Shown here: piece by piece, positions 17,017 to 27,325 of the stretch
Position numbering within the stretch: the stretch's first letter is position 1
Layout: each line of letters begins with the position of its first letter
Origin: Shewanella aestuarii
GTDB taxonomy: Bacteria; Pseudomonadota; Gammaproteobacteria; Enterobacterales; Shewanellaceae
Assembly (NCBI RefSeq): GCF_014647215.1
Contig: NZ_BMOT01000004.1
Coordinates: 186,001 to 250,000, forward strand
DNA length: 64,000 nucleotides
Reading direction: 5' to 3'
Program-made: the position numbers and the translations under genes
The notes under the pieces: model-generated
The model's input: only the letters and a program-made list of their open reading frames with translations
Databases searched by the model: none
What the model was told of the DNA's origin: nothing

Positions 17017-17073
17017 CCAATCCAGAATCGGCGCTATGGAAAAGGTTCTATCAAGTTTTGCAGTAGAAGTCAT
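17017..17073 (-). pseudogene. Displaced 5' end of the original dusA (attR)
   Basis: Nineteen codons from ATG 17073 read [19 protein letters not shown], a perfect DusA N-terminus. The next codons (F-D-I-D-L) leave the family and end in a stop. This is the fragment left behind when an island recombines into dusA and supplies a replacement 5' end. It marks the far end of the island about 1.35 kb from the left junction. Confidence 0.8.
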
Positions 17074-17314
17074 AAAAACCAAACATTATTACTGAAGCGA
17101 AAATCCGATTTAACCGCTGATGTTGATATCATCGCCATTAAAAGGGCATATTATAAATGAGCATTTTGTTACTTGAGAAAAATTATATCATGTAAAGCTG
17201 AGGTTCAGATACCCAAATCCAAGGTGGTGTTCTAGACTATAACTAAGTGATACAGTGAATATTCTTATGCCTCTTTATTTCATCATTGCATTTTCCATAA
17301 GGAAGTAGCCTCAT

Positions 17315-17782
17315 ATGAACGTTGAATTTATTAACCCCTTTCTTGTGTCGTTAGTTAACGTGATATCAACTATGGCAACAATGGATTTAAAACCGGGGAA
17401 ACCCCAGTTAAAAAGTCATGATATTGCTAAGGGTGATGTGTCGGGTTTAATTGGTATGGTTGGCCCTAAAACCAAAGGCTCTTTATCTATTACCTTTGAA
17501 GCACCGCTCATTTTAGAAATAATGCATAAAATGCTGGGTGAAAAACCTAGCAGCATTAATGAAGAAATTACCGATTTGGTTGGTGAGATTACTAATATGG
17601 TGACGGGTGGTGCAAAAAATCTGCTCAGTGATAAAGGCTACGATTTTGATATGGCTACACCCGTTGTCGTGTCAGGTAAAAACCATACGATTTCGCATAA
17701 ATCCAAAGGAAAGAAAATTTTAATGCCATTCACTCACCCAAATGGGATGGCGTTTATCGAAATCTGTTTTGAAGATATCTAA
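17315..17782 (+). CDS. cheX: Chemotaxis protein CheX
   Basis: A 155-residue cytoplasmic phosphatase-fold protein of the CheC/CheX/FliY group, which dephosphorylates CheY-P. The active-site pattern with Glu and Asn three residues apart is seen in D-L-V-G-E-I-T-N-M-V-T-G-G-A-K (about residues 85-100). Dimer-forming beta strands and the C-terminal F-I-E-I-C-F-E fit CheX. AAGGAAG lies about 9 nt before the ATG. It is monocistronic, with a hairpin after it and a convergent outer-membrane gene. Other chemotaxis genes are not adjacent; a chemoreceptor lies 6.4 kb away. Confidence 0.92.
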   Translation: MNVEFINPFLVSLVNVISTMATMDLKPGKPQLKSHDIAKGDVSGLIGMVGPKTKGSLSITFEAPLILEIMHKMLGEKPSSINEEITDLVGEITNMVTGGAKNLLSDKGYDFDMATPVVVSGKNHTISHKSKGKKILMPFTHPNGMAFIEICFEDI

Positions 17783-17792
17783 AACTCATTAG

Positions 17793-17827
17793 GGTTAATC
17801 AGCCATAGTTAAAATGGCTGATTAACC
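17793..17827. terminator. Terminator between cheX and the convergent outer-membrane gene
   Basis: A perfect 14-bp stem, GGTTAATCAGCCAT / ATGGCTGATTAACC, with a 7-nt loop. The stop codon of the minus-strand gene lies inside the hairpin. A clear U-tract is lacking, so termination strength is uncertain. Confidence 0.6.
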
Positions 17828-19089
17828 ATCACCCAAAATTCGCTTTCTGCTGAACCAAATGCAAATTCGGTTCTCACTACGATATTTTCAATCTCAAAAC
17901 GAGCCCCAATACCAAATGTATGATGCATATCTGTATGTAATGCTTGCACATCAAACTCGTTAGTCACTTTACCTACCTCGGCAAACATGACCCATTGCCA
18001 CCAAGGAATATGATATAGATTAAACACAGGCCAATTTTGTAATGGTTGCCACTGAGGTTTTATTCGGTATTCAAGGGCATAGTTGACAGCACTTCTCCCG
18101 GTAAAGGATTTCGTTGAATAGCCTCTTGAGCGGTCATATCCACCTAAATACACGCCAGCAAAACTGGGAGGCCGCCGGTAATCTTGGGTCGAGTTATCAA
18201 AGTCATTCCAAGTGGGTGTATCGGCGACAAACACATTTGCAGCAAGCACTTGTTCTTCGAACCAAGGATTGCTGCCGATATTATAAAAAAGGCTTTGCTC
18301 AAACTCCCATAATGTCCAGTGAGGATCATTATCGATGGCTAAGCCGTGTTTTATTTTAACGCTAGTTTTACTACCTTCTTTACTGTCATTTTGAGAGTCA
18401 CGATTATCCCACTCAAATTTCAGCTCTAGCCCTCGAGCTTTATCGGCAAGTTGATCGTTAACCGCGAGTGTGCGGTGTTGACTATAAGGGGTAATTTTAA
18501 TGCTGCTGACACCAGACGCTAGTGGATTCCAGCTAATGTCATCTCGACGCTCTAAGATAGTAGATTTAGCGCCATTGGCACCGGTTGCAAAAGGTAAAAT
18601 GTATTTAAGGTGTAAACGGCTCAGTCCCTCGTCGCCTTCTGAAATGGTTTTTTCAGGCTGCTGATTAGACACTGTATTATCATCTAAAAAATAGATACCT
18701 TCTTCGTAATGGCCTTGATAGGTTTCGAATGAAAAAAGCCATTGTTCCATGGTGGGAATTTGATAATTGTATAACCCTAAAAAACCTATCCAACTGTCAT
18801 TACTACTGTATAAACCTATCCCAAGCGCTGCGGCTTGAGGCTGGCCAGCATGCTTTATCACTGCCGCGCCGCCCATTGCAGTGCTTAAGGTTTCGGTAGA
18901 GAAAATAAACGGTAGCGCAATAAATTCGGCATCGGGATCTGTGGAAGTTTGATTCACCTTGGTGCCGGCTTGCTGTGGATTATCACTGCTGGAAACGGTT
19001 AGCTGTTCGATGGCTTGATGGGTACTGGCATCAGTATCAAAAACGGCCGCACAATATAGGACTAAACTCAAACACCAGAGCTTCATCAT
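17809..19089 (-). CDS. Outer-membrane beta-barrel protein, BamA/D15 surface-antigen type without POTRA
   Basis: A 426-residue exported protein with a signal peptide (about residues 1-22). After a linker rich in Ser, Thr and Gln, the rest is strand-rich with many Trp and Tyr and ends in Phe (V-M-V-N-Q-P-F). L-G-G-Y-D-R-S-R-G-Y at about 325 resembles the conserved R-G-Y/F loop of Omp85-family barrels. F-K-F-E-W-D-N-R-D-like sequence (L-K-F-E-W-D-N-R-D) at about 225 also fits. No POTRA repeats are visible, as in stand-alone bacterial surface-antigen proteins. The ATG is doubled at 19089/19086 behind GAGGTG. Function unknown. Confidence 0.75.
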   Translation of the reverse strand: MMKLWCLSLVLYCAAVFDTDASTHQAIEQLTVSSSDNPQQAGTKVNQTSTDPDAEFIALPFIFSTETLSTAMGGAAVIKHAGQPQAAALGIGLYSSNDSWIGFLGLYNYQIPTMEQWLFSFETYQGHYEEGIYFLDDNTVSNQQPEKTISEGDEGLSRLHLKYILPFATGANGAKSTILERRDDISWNPLASGVSSIKITPYSQHRTLAVNDQLADKARGLELKFEWDNRDSQNDSKEGSKTSVKIKHGLAIDNDPHWTLWEFEQSLFYNIGSNPWFEEQVLAANVFVADTPTWNDFDNSTQDYRRPPSFAGVYLGGYDRSRGYSTKSFTGRSAVNYALEYRIKPQWQPLQNWPVFNLYHIPWWQWVMFAEVGKVTNEFDVQALHTDMHHTFGIGARFEIENIVVRTEFAFGSAESEFWVMVNQPF

Positions 19090-19105
19090 CGCACCTCAAT
19101 GGGTT

Positions 19106-20197
19106 TTAAGGTAAAAGTTCGACTACGACTCTTGGTGTAAGTTTAGTCACTAGCTCATAAGCTATGGTGCCAATATGCTCAGCGACCTCTTCCACTGCTA
19201 ACTCTTTCCCCCATAGCTGGACACTATCGCCGACTTTATCCGTTGCATTAACACCTAAGTCCACCGTCAACATATCCATAGAGACACGTCCGACAATCGG
19301 TACTCTACGGCCATTGATCAATACGGGCGTGCCTTCTGGCGCATTGCGTGGATAACCATCACCATAACCTATGGCAACAACGCCAAGTAGAGTATCTTCT
19401 TTAGCTTGCCAGTAAGCACCATAGCCGACCGTGTCACCAGCCTTGTGCTCACGAACAGCAATAAGATTAGATACCAGCTCCATTGCAGGAATAAGTTGGT
19501 GATTCACTCCTTTATCTCCAACAACGGGGGACACGCCATAAAGTGCAATGCCAGGACGGACCCAATCCGCTTGGCTATGGGGCCAGAATAACGTTGCGGC
19601 AGAATTTGCTAAGGTGCGTTCGCCGTCTAACCCTTCAATTAGCGTTTCAAATACTTCAATTTGCTTTTGAGTTAATGGGTTTTTCGGCTCATCAGAACAA
19701 GCAAAATGGGTCATCAAATTAATGGGTTTAGCCACGGAGGGACATGACATTAACCGTTGATACACTGAGGTAAACTGCGTCAAACTGAATCCTAAACGGT
19801 GCATACCCGAATCCACTTTCAGCCAGACTTTAACGGGCTTAGATAAGCTAATACTTTCTAGCATTTCAATTTGTGATTCGTGATGCACTACCGTTTCAAT
19901 ATCGTGTGCCACAATAAGCGGTAAATCAGAAGTTCGGAAAAAACCTTCGAGTAATAATAAACGGCCTTTTACGCCACCATTACGCAGTTCGAGTGCTTCC
20001 TCAAATCGTGCTAAACCGAAACCATCTGCGCCACCTACATAATTACCAACACATTGAGCGACATTTAATAGCCCATGGCCATAACCGTTAGCTTTGACTA
20101 CAGCCATAACTTGACTGTGTGGTGCGATTTCACGCAATCTAGCAAGATTGTGCTGTAAGGCATGACGACTGATTTCTGCGCGAGGAAAAGGTTTCAA
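19106..20197 (-). CDS. alr: Alanine racemase
   Basis: PLP enzyme converting L- to D-alanine for peptidoglycan; 363 residues from a TTG start. The start is placed at 20197 because TAAGG lies 8 nt upstream and the product then begins [10 protein letters not shown], the beginning usual for Shewanella Alr. A frame reaching 20218 includes the ribosome site. The PLP lysine motif [11 protein letters not shown] is at about 33-43. The catalytic Tyr region, G-Y-G-A-Y-W, and R-V-S-M-D-M-L follow in order. It lies 83 bp downstream of dnaB on the same strand, the usual dnaB-alr arrangement of gammaproteobacteria. Confidence 0.95.
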   Translation of the reverse strand: MKPFPRAEISRHALQHNLARLREIAPHSQVMAVVKANGYGHGLLNVAQCVGNYVGGADGFGLARFEEALELRNGGVKGRLLLLEGFFRTSDLPLIVAHDIETVVHHESQIEMLESISLSKPVKVWLKVDSGMHRLGFSLTQFTSVYQRLMSCPSVAKPINLMTHFACSDEPKNPLTQKQIEVFETLIEGLDGERTLANSAATLFWPHSQADWVRPGIALYGVSPVVGDKGVNHQLIPAMELVSNLIAVREHKAGDTVGYGAYWQAKEDTLLGVVAIGYGDGYPRNAPEGTPVLINGRRVPIVGRVSMDMLTVDLGVNATDKVGDSVQLWGKELAVEEVAEHIGTIAYELVTKLTPRVVVELLP

Positions 20198-20280
20198 AAA
20201 TATAGCCTTATAAAGCAAATAATGGCCGCAAAGCTAAGCCATTGTTAATTTTGTCGGTGATAAAATTCAATACTGCTGGG

Positions 20281-21690
20281 TTAATCTTCTTCGAATTGCG
20301 GCCCAGCATAGTTATCAAATCGTGAGAAATGCCCCTGAAACGCTAACTTCACTCGTCCAATTGGGCCGTTACGCTGCTTACCAATAATAATTTCAGCGGT
20401 GCCTTTGTCTTCAGAGTCATCATGATAAACCTCATCTCGATAAATAAACATGATGAGATCGGCATCCTGCTCAATCGCGCCCGATTCACGTAAGTCGGAG
20501 TTAATTGGGCGTTTGTCTGCTCGTTGCTCCAATGAACGGTTAAGCTGAGATAATGCGACAACCGGGATTTCAAGTTCTTTGGCTAGGGCTTTTAATGAAC
20601 GGGAAATCTCTGAAATTTCTAAAGTACGGTTGTCTTTTAAAGCTGGTACCTGCATTAGCTGTAAATAATCGATCATGATCATCGATAAACCGCCATACTC
20701 ACGTGCAATACGTCTCGCTCTACTGCGCACTTCTGTAGGGGTCAAACCTGAGCTATCATCAATGTACATTTTACCCTGTTCAAGCATGATACCCATAGTG
20801 GAAGACACACGCGCCCAATCTTCATCATCCAATTGACCAGTACGAATTTTGGTTTGATCAACGCGGCCTAATGAGGCCAGCATACGCATCATGATTTGTT
20901 CTGAAGGCATCTCTAAGCTGAAGATTAATACAGGCTTATCTTCATTCATTGCCGCTTGTTCACATAGGTTCATCGCAAAGGTGGTTTTACCCATAGATGG
21001 ACGTGCCGCAACAATGACTAAATCACCAGATTGAAACCCTGAAGTCATCTTATCTAGATCAGCAAAACCGCTAGACACCCCAGTTACCCCGTTATGAGGG
21101 TTATTGTAGAGTTGTTCAATTCGATCAACGGTTTTTTCAAGAATAGATTTGATCCCTTCAGGACCTTCATTTGAATTGGCTCGTGATTCAGCAATTTTAA
21201 ATACTTTGGTTTCAGCTAAATCTAATAATTGGCTAGAATCTCGCCCTTCAGGATTATAACCCGCATCAGCAATTTCATGGGCGACGCCAATCATGTCTCT
21301 AACTACAGCGCGTTCACGCACAATTTGAGCGTACGATAAAATGTTGCCCGCACTGGGAGTATTTTTAGCAATTTCACCGAGATAAGAAAAACCACCAGCA
21401 TCATCAAGTTGATCTTCAATTTCTAACTGTTCAGATACCGTAATTAAATCGATAGGCTGACCACGCTCCATTAAGCGTTGCATTGCCTGAAAAATCATTC
21501 GATGAGAGCGTGAGTAAAAGTCTTCTGCGACAACCGCTTCAGCAACGCGATCCCAGGCTTCCGCATCGAGCATAAGCCCACCCAATACAGACTGTTCAGC
21601 CTCTATTGAATGAGGGGGTAACTTTAATGCATTGACTTCGGCATCTTTCTGCCTATTTCTAGCCTTAAATACGGTTGATTGTTGCGACAT
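20281..21690 (-). CDS. dnaB: Replicative DNA helicase DnaB
   Basis: Hexameric 5'-3' helicase of the replication fork; 469 residues, as in E. coli. The N-terminal helical domain (E-A-E-Q-S-V-L-G-G-L-M-L, about 30-42) is followed by the RecA-like ATPase. Walker A is A-A-R-P-S-M-G-K-T-T-F-A-M-N (about 230) and Walker B M-I-M-I-D-Y-L-Q-L-M. The arginine-finger region is near D-L-R-E-S-G-A-I-E-Q-D-A-D. ATG 21690 has GGAG 6 nt upstream; a GTG two codons earlier is less likely. No intein is present. It is transcribed with alr downstream. Confidence 0.97.
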   Translation of the reverse strand: MSQQSTVFKARNRQKDAEVNALKLPPHSIEAEQSVLGGLMLDAEAWDRVAEAVVAEDFYSRSHRMIFQAMQRLMERGQPIDLITVSEQLEIEDQLDDAGGFSYLGEIAKNTPSAGNILSYAQIVRERAVVRDMIGVAHEIADAGYNPEGRDSSQLLDLAETKVFKIAESRANSNEGPEGIKSILEKTVDRIEQLYNNPHNGVTGVSSGFADLDKMTSGFQSGDLVIVAARPSMGKTTFAMNLCEQAAMNEDKPVLIFSLEMPSEQIMMRMLASLGRVDQTKIRTGQLDDEDWARVSSTMGIMLEQGKMYIDDSSGLTPTEVRSRARRIAREYGGLSMIMIDYLQLMQVPALKDNRTLEISEISRSLKALAKELEIPVVALSQLNRSLEQRADKRPINSDLRESGAIEQDADLIMFIYRDEVYHDDSEDKGTAEIIIGKQRNGPIGRVKLAFQGHFSRFDNYAGPQFEED

Positions 21691-21817
21691 TGACACTCCA
21701 AGTTTCCAACGACTTTAAAAAATATGGTATAACACCGTGGTCGAATTTAGCTAAGGTAATATTACCCTAGCGGCGATGCTAAAAATACGGAAAAAATAAA
21801 ATACATAAGGATTAAAC

Positions 21818-24019
21818 ATGCGTATTACATTGATAGCAGCCCTAGTGTTGTCATCGGGTTTCGCTTATGCCGATGAAGGGCAGTGGCAACCCTATCAGAT
21901 GCCTTCGATTGCCGATAAACTGACTGAGCGTGGTATTGAAATTCCCGCTAAACAACTGGCTGATTTAGGCCAATATCCAATGAATGCCGTGGTTAGCCTA
22001 GGCTATTGTACCGCCAGTTTCGTGTCTCCCCAAGGTCTAGTTGTCACAAATCATCATTGCGCCTATCGTGGCATCCAATATAACAGTAAAAAAGAACATA
22101 ATTATCTAGCTGATGGTTTTCTTGCTAAAAAAATGGCCGATGAGCCTTCAGCTGGCCCAAATGAGCGTTTATACATTACTGAAAATGTCAAAAATGTTAC
22201 TCAGCAGGTTACGGCCAATTTAAGTGATGAGCCGCTTATCCGTTATGAGCAGATACAAACTAACAGTAAAGCGTTAATTAAAGAGTGTGAAGCCGATGAT
22301 AACTACCGATGCTCAGTGAACAGTTACCATAATGGTCTAGAGTATTATCTGATTAAGCAGCTGATCATTCGTGATGTACGCTTAGTTTATGCGCCACCTG
22401 AAAGTGTCGGTGGCTATGGTGGCGATATTGATAACTATGAATATCCGCGTCATTCAGGTGATTTTACTTTTTTACGAGCATACGTAGGCAAAGATGGTAA
22501 GCCTGCTGTGTATTCTGAAGATAACGTGCCTTTTACCCCCAAAAGCTATTTAAAAGTGAATGCCGATGGCGTTAAAGCCGGCGATGGCGTATTTGCTGCG
22601 GGTTACCCAGGTTCAACTAGCCGTTATAACCTAACCAGTGAACTTAAGTTTGCCAGTGATTGGCTGTACCCAACATATGCTGAACGCTATCAATTACAAA
22701 TTGACACCATTACCCAAATGGGTGAAACCGATAGAGATATTGCCATTAAATATGCTGGCACTATCGCTTCAATGTCGAACCGTATGAAAAAGCTTAATGG
22801 TCTGCTAGATGGCTTTAAAGCAACGGATATTGTTGGCATTAAGCAAAGCCGTGAAGATAATTTCCTGGCCTGGTTGAAGCAAGATAAATCAGCTAATCCT
22901 AAGTTAATTGCTGAGCTTGAAACCTTATTGGCAGAGCAACAAAAGCAAACTCAAACCAATTATTATTTTGAGAATGCGCAATCAAGTACTTTACTTTCAG
23001 CTGCAAAAAAACTTTATCGCTTAGCACAAGAAAAGCAAAAGCCTGATGCCGAACGTGAATCTGGTTATCAAGAACGAGACATGAAAATGTTCCGCGCGGA
23101 ACTTAAACGTATCGACACTAGCTTTGCTGTTGAGGTTGATAAAACCTTATGGCTACAAGACTTAAATGCCTATATTGGTCAACCGCTAAAGGTAAAAGTA
23201 TTTGATAATGCATTAGAGCATGCTAATAACCATAAAGCCTTTGTTGCGAAAGTTGATGGCATGTATGCATTAACAGAGTTAACCGATCAGGCAACGCGTT
23301 TAGCCTGGATGGATGCATCTGTTGAAGCCTTTGAAACCAGTAGCGATCCGTTTATTCGCTTAGCGGTTGATGTTCACGCAACCAACATGGATCTGGAAAA
23401 AGCTGCCAAGCTATTAGATGGTAAGCTGTCAATCGCCCGTCCAAAGTACATGGAAGCGGTTATTGCTTATTACAAATCAAACAACTGGCCTGTATACCCT
23501 GATGCAAACCGTACCTTACGTATCACCTACGGTATGGTTGATGGTTACCAGTCTAAAGATGCGTTATACAAGCAGCCTTTTACGCGTCTTGAGGGCATTG
23601 CAGCAAAACATACAGGTGAAGAGCCTTATAATGCGCCAGCTAAATTGTTAGCGGCTATCGCAACCCAGGATTACGGTAAACACACCATACAATCAGTGTA
23701 TAACGATCCGCGCTCTTGGATGTGTAAGCTAGTGTCCTGTATTGAACCTAAAAATGATTTTAACTCTGTACCGGTTAACTTCTTATCTAGCGTTGATACC
23801 ACTGGCGGAAATTCTGGCTCACCTGTGTTTAACGGTAGAGGTGAGTTGGTTGGATTAAACTTTGATTCAACCTACGAAGCTATTACAAAAGATTGGTTCT
23901 TTAACCCAACGATTACGCGTGCTGTGCATGTTGATATTCGTTACATCTTGTGGATGATGGATAAAGTTGACCATGCCGACAATTTGATAAAAGAATTAGA
24001 GTTAGTGCGTAACCCTTAA
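21818..24019 (+). CDS. S46 family peptidase, probable DPP11-type dipeptidyl-peptidase
   Basis: A 733-residue exported serine exopeptidase that removes dipeptides from N-termini. The signal peptide is residues 1-18 (F-A-Y-A). The His motif is T-N-H-H-C-A-Y (79-80), the Asp lies in D-N-Y-E-Y-P-R-H-S-G-D-F, and the nucleophile is S666 in G-N-S-G-S-P-V. The residue 18 positions after the Ser (S684, in N-F-D-S-T-Y-E) corresponds to position 673 of the P. gingivalis enzymes. There Gly marks DPP7 and Arg or Ser marks DPP11, which prefers Asp/Glu (published rule for this family, from memory). Acidic-residue preference is therefore inferred. It is monocistronic, ending in a strong palindromic terminator. 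Confidence 0.92.
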   Translation: MRITLIAALVLSSGFAYADEGQWQPYQMPSIADKLTERGIEIPAKQLADLGQYPMNAVVSLGYCTASFVSPQGLVVTNHHCAYRGIQYNSKKEHNYLADGFLAKKMADEPSAGPNERLYITENVKNVTQQVTANLSDEPLIRYEQIQTNSKALIKECEADDNYRCSVNSYHNGLEYYLIKQLIIRDVRLVYAPPESVGGYGGDIDNYEYPRHSGDFTFLRAYVGKDGKPAVYSEDNVPFTPKSYLKVNADGVKAGDGVFAAGYPGSTSRYNLTSELKFASDWLYPTYAERYQLQIDTITQMGETDRDIAIKYAGTIASMSNRMKKLNGLLDGFKATDIVGIKQSREDNFLAWLKQDKSANPKLIAELETLLAEQQKQTQTNYYFENAQSSTLLSAAKKLYRLAQEKQKPDAERESGYQERDMKMFRAELKRIDTSFAVEVDKTLWLQDLNAYIGQPLKVKVFDNALEHANNHKAFVAKVDGMYALTELTDQATRLAWMDASVEAFETSSDPFIRLAVDVHATNMDLEKAAKLLDGKLSIARPKYMEAVIAYYKSNNWPVYPDANRTLRITYGMVDGYQSKDALYKQPFTRLEGIAAKHTGEEPYNAPAKLLAAIATQDYGKHTIQSVYNDPRSWMCKLVSCIEPKNDFNSVPVNFLSSVDTTGGNSGSPVFNGRGELVGLNFDSTYEAITKDWFFNPTITRAVHVDIRYILWMMDKVDHADNLIKELELVRNP

Positions 24020-24033
24020 TCCGAGATGTTGAT

Positions 24034-24071
24034 AAATAAAAATGGCGCTCATATGAGCGCCATTTTTATTT
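24034..24071. terminator. 38-bp perfectly palindromic terminator
   Basis: AAATAAAAATGGCGCTCAT is followed directly by its exact reverse complement. It ends in T- and A-runs on the two strands, so it can terminate both the S46 peptidase gene and the convergent chemoreceptor gene. Confidence 0.85.
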
Positions 24072-24155
24072 GATCTAAAACTACAGGGATAGATTTAAAC
24101 TCTAGCGAGTCAATCTATTAACCTGAGTTGAAGTTATTGATTACCAGCAATTCAC

Positions 24156-25775
24156 CTAAAGTTTAAACTGCGAAGTGGCATTTTTTAACTGGATAGCAAA
24201 GTCATCTAAGCCCTGAGAAATATTATGTACTTCCGCCAAGATACTTAATGAATATTCAAAAGATTCATTCATCTCTACCACATTACCACCAACTTGTTCC
24301 GCTACAACAGACTGTTGATCTGTCGCGGAAGCAATATGGGTATTCATGCTATTAATGCTGACAATCTTAGCTTGAATCGACTTCAATGCATCGCCAGTAT
24401 CTTTTGCATAACGTTCATTGTCTGATGATTTAGTGATCGCCGCACCCATAGTGGTAACTGATGATTCAGCCGCGCCTTTCAGTCTGTCTAATACGCCGCG
24501 TATCTCTTTGGTCGCATCGGCTGTTTTAGATGCAAGTGCACGCACTTCATCTGCCACAACCGCAAAGCCTCGACCTTGCTCACCTGCACGAGCCGCCTCA
24601 ATCGCAGCATTCAACGCGAGTAAATTTGTTTGTTCGGCAATTGACGTAATCACATTCAAAATTGAACCAACACTTTCGGTATCTCGCGCCAGTTCATTAA
24701 TAGAATTAGCCGCTAGCTCAATACCTTTATTTAAATCTTGAGAGATATTAATTGTGCGCTGCACAACCGCTAAGCCTGCGGTAGCTTCACGCTCTGCTTC
24801 TTGCGCCGCTTCAGCCGCTTGTTGCGCGCTAAGTGAAATATCATTAACAGAGTGACGCATCTCTTCCATTGACACATGTACTGTACGAGCATCTTGGCTT
24901 TGTTGTTGTGTTGCTTTGGTGGCTATCGACATTTTATCTTTTAATGATTTAGCACTTTCCAACAAAGGATTGGTCACGCTGACAACGCCTTGAATCGAGT
25001 CGGCTAGTAAACGTAAGAAACGATTGAAGTTACTCGATACCTGACCGAGTTCATCTGTACCATTAACGTTCAATTGATGACGTAAATTACCTTTACCATC
25101 GGCAAGTTCACCCAGTGAGTTAGCCACATTACTGGCTGAACCGCTGATAGAACGGGCAATCGAAATTGTGGCAATCCCCATTATGATCAGTAACGCAATC
25201 CCAATACCTAACGTAAGATATAAACTTTGCTCTGAACGATTACTTGCCTCTGCAAGCGTCGATGAAAACTCGTCAACTTTATCGGTTTTATATTGGTTAA
25301 TACCATTGGTTAACTTATCAAAAATAGCTGATTTCATTTGGCTTATCTGCCCAACTTGGCTCATGTCGATAGTGCCATCTAACATGCCTCTGGCAAGATC
25401 AGAGGTCATCTCGTTGTACTCTTCTAAAGCAAGAGTCAGCACAGATAAGGCTTGAGATTGATTATTATCAATTGCGGTTAACTTATTCAGATTGGAATCT
25501 AAAGACTTAAAAACTTTACTGGCATTGGTCAGTAAATCTTCATCGGCAAACGATACGGATTGGGTATATAACTCATCCAGTCGCTGAACAAAAATCACGT
25601 TCTGATTGGCTAGTTCAACCCGTTCACTCACTTTACTCTGCATAAAGTTCATGGTGTCACGATTCTTATTTATTGCGACAATACTGATCGCCAAATTTGC
25701 AGTAAAAATTACCACAGACAACACGAAGATTAATCCCACTTTTTTGAAAATGGACATGTTATTAAACCAATTCAT
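24156..25775 (-). CDS. Methyl-accepting chemotaxis protein
   Basis: A 539-residue chemoreceptor. A first membrane segment (about 12-32) is followed by a periplasmic four-helix-bundle-like sensor rich in Leu/Asn (about 33-185), a second membrane segment (about 187-207), HAMP and the signalling domain. The highly conserved hairpin tip is complete: [26 protein letters not shown]. It lacks a C-terminal CheR-docking pentapeptide. Ligand unknown. It is monocistronic; GGGGGCGAAG precedes the ATG. Confidence 0.94.
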   Translation of the reverse strand: MNWFNNMSIFKKVGLIFVLSVVIFTANLAISIVAINKNRDTMNFMQSKVSERVELANQNVIFVQRLDELYTQSVSFADEDLLTNASKVFKSLDSNLNKLTAIDNNQSQALSVLTLALEEYNEMTSDLARGMLDGTIDMSQVGQISQMKSAIFDKLTNGINQYKTDKVDEFSSTLAEASNRSEQSLYLTLGIGIALLIIMGIATISIARSISGSASNVANSLGELADGKGNLRHQLNVNGTDELGQVSSNFNRFLRLLADSIQGVVSVTNPLLESAKSLKDKMSIATKATQQQSQDARTVHVSMEEMRHSVNDISLSAQQAAEAAQEAEREATAGLAVVQRTINISQDLNKGIELAANSINELARDTESVGSILNVITSIAEQTNLLALNAAIEAARAGEQGRGFAVVADEVRALASKTADATKEIRGVLDRLKGAAESSVTTMGAAITKSSDNERYAKDTGDALKSIQAKIVSINSMNTHIASATDQQSVVAEQVGGNVVEMNESFEYSLSILAEVHNISQGLDDFAIQLKNATSQFKL

Positions 25776-26065
25776 ACTTCGCCCCCAAGCGATACTAACA
25801 AGTGGTGAACCTAATCAAGGTTCTAACCGTGTTAAAAACAGAACTTATTCTCGTTCCATGAGAGGCTGCAACTTTTATTTTGTAGTTGTTAAAACATAAA
25901 AACAGAGATATCAGTAATAATAGTCAACAGACACACAATTGGTGAAAAAAAACCATAAATAATCGTTCTTTAGCTTAACATTGCTACAATTACTCATTTT
26001 ATCGGCTGTAACAGCATAAACTAAACTAAATATTTGAAACCTTTGATCATCTTAAATGAGTCTGT

Positions 26066-27151
26066 TTAATAGGCAAAATGGTTTCGACACGTGCGTTTGA
26101 CCTGATACAGTTTTTCATCCGCTAAATGGCATAATTGATCTACCGACATGCCTGATTGAAAAACGGCAATCCCTTGGGAAACAGTGACCTTATTACTGAC
26201 AATCGAATCTGGATGCAAAATCTCAAGTTGTTCAAGCTGTTGTTTAACATTTTCTGCAACCTTGATAGCGCCTGCCAAATCAGTTTCTGCAAGCAATAAA
26301 ATAAATTCTTCCCCCCCATATCTCGCACAAAGATCACGCGGGCGATTAACAATCTTTTTGAGCATATTGGCAAAACTGATTAAACACTTATCCCCTTCTT
26401 GATGGCCCAAACTATCATTAAGTTTTTTGAAAAAATCGATATCTATTAAGATAATGGCTAATGGCTGCTTAGTCCGTTCACTGTTAGCAATTTCTTTGTT
26501 AATCACGTCATCAAAATGGCGTCGATTGGAAATTTGAGTCAAACCATCTTTTATGGACAAATTTTCAAGTTCTTGAATTAAATTATGTTTATCAACATCT
26601 TTTTGTATCGCCCTTTTAAACCATCTGCGCATCACACTATGTCCAGCAAAAATAATCATTACGAAGCATAACAAACGAATAATTGAAAACCATATGTCTG
26701 AGCTAACATACATTACATCAATGATCAGATGATAAACCGATAATATGGAAATTGTGGTAAAGAACATGACTCGACTGGGAAAAAGTGAAATACCGAACGC
26801 AAGAACTAGCATGTCAGTAATTGAAATGGCCGCAACCACAAAAGTTGTTGAATAAAGAAGTAATAAAGAGGTAAAAAGTAACCAACTAAAACCTAAAAAT
26901 AGAAATGAAAAGTACAGTGGATTGACATATGAAGACAATAATTTATGCGTCATATTAGTGGTCAACAATAAGCTGATTATTAGAGGCGCCATAGACATGA
27001 ACATATTAGTCAGCGGAATTTCACCATAAAGGTACCAAGGACGATTAATTAACAGTAATAGCAATAAACCGAGCGAAAGTAATTTCAACCCAATAAAACT
27101 TTTCTGTAAATAAAGGTGCGTTTCTATTTGCAGCTGCTGTTCGAAAGTCAT
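26066..27151 (-). CDS. Membrane-anchored diguanylate cyclase (GGDEF)
   Basis: A 361-residue protein that should make cyclic di-GMP from GTP. About six hydrophobic segments fill residues 20-180. The GGDEF domain (about 200-361) has the active-site motif G-G-E-E-F, and five residues before it an RxxD inhibitory site (R-P-R-D), so product inhibition is expected. D-I-D-F-F-K-K-L-N-D and D-G-L-T-Q-I-S-N-R-R-H-F are the usual nucleotide and metal stretches. No EAL domain is present. The membrane part is of no type I can name. It stands alone between the chemoreceptor and ahpF. Confidence 0.93.
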   Translation of the reverse strand: MTFEQQLQIETHLYLQKSFIGLKLLSLGLLLLLLINRPWYLYGEIPLTNMFMSMAPLIISLLLTTNMTHKLLSSYVNPLYFSFLFLGFSWLLFTSLLLLYSTTFVVAAISITDMLVLAFGISLFPSRVMFFTTISILSVYHLIIDVMYVSSDIWFSIIRLLCFVMIIFAGHSVMRRWFKRAIQKDVDKHNLIQELENLSIKDGLTQISNRRHFDDVINKEIANSERTKQPLAIILIDIDFFKKLNDSLGHQEGDKCLISFANMLKKIVNRPRDLCARYGGEEFILLLAETDLAGAIKVAENVKQQLEQLEILHPDSIVSNKVTVSQGIAVFQSGMSVDQLCHLADEKLYQVKRTCRNHFAY

Positions 27152-27229
27152 TTGCTATTCAACCTGATTGTTTACACCATGTAATTATAATCACTGAAAC
27201 TTAAATTGGTAAATTTACGCCATAAACAC

Positions 27230-27258
27230 AAAAGCCAGCAACAAGTTACTGGCTTTTT
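27230..27258 (-). terminator. Terminator after ahpF
   Basis: AAAAGCCAG / CTGGCTTTT hairpin with a 10-nt loop, followed on the minus strand by TTTTG. It lies about 70 bp past the ahpF stop and just upstream of the diguanylate cyclase gene. Confidence 0.75.
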
Positions 27259-27325
27259 AATCCACTAGATATCATTTAAATAATTATTTCATCATACATA
27301 TTAACCAATGATTCCACTCTATTAA

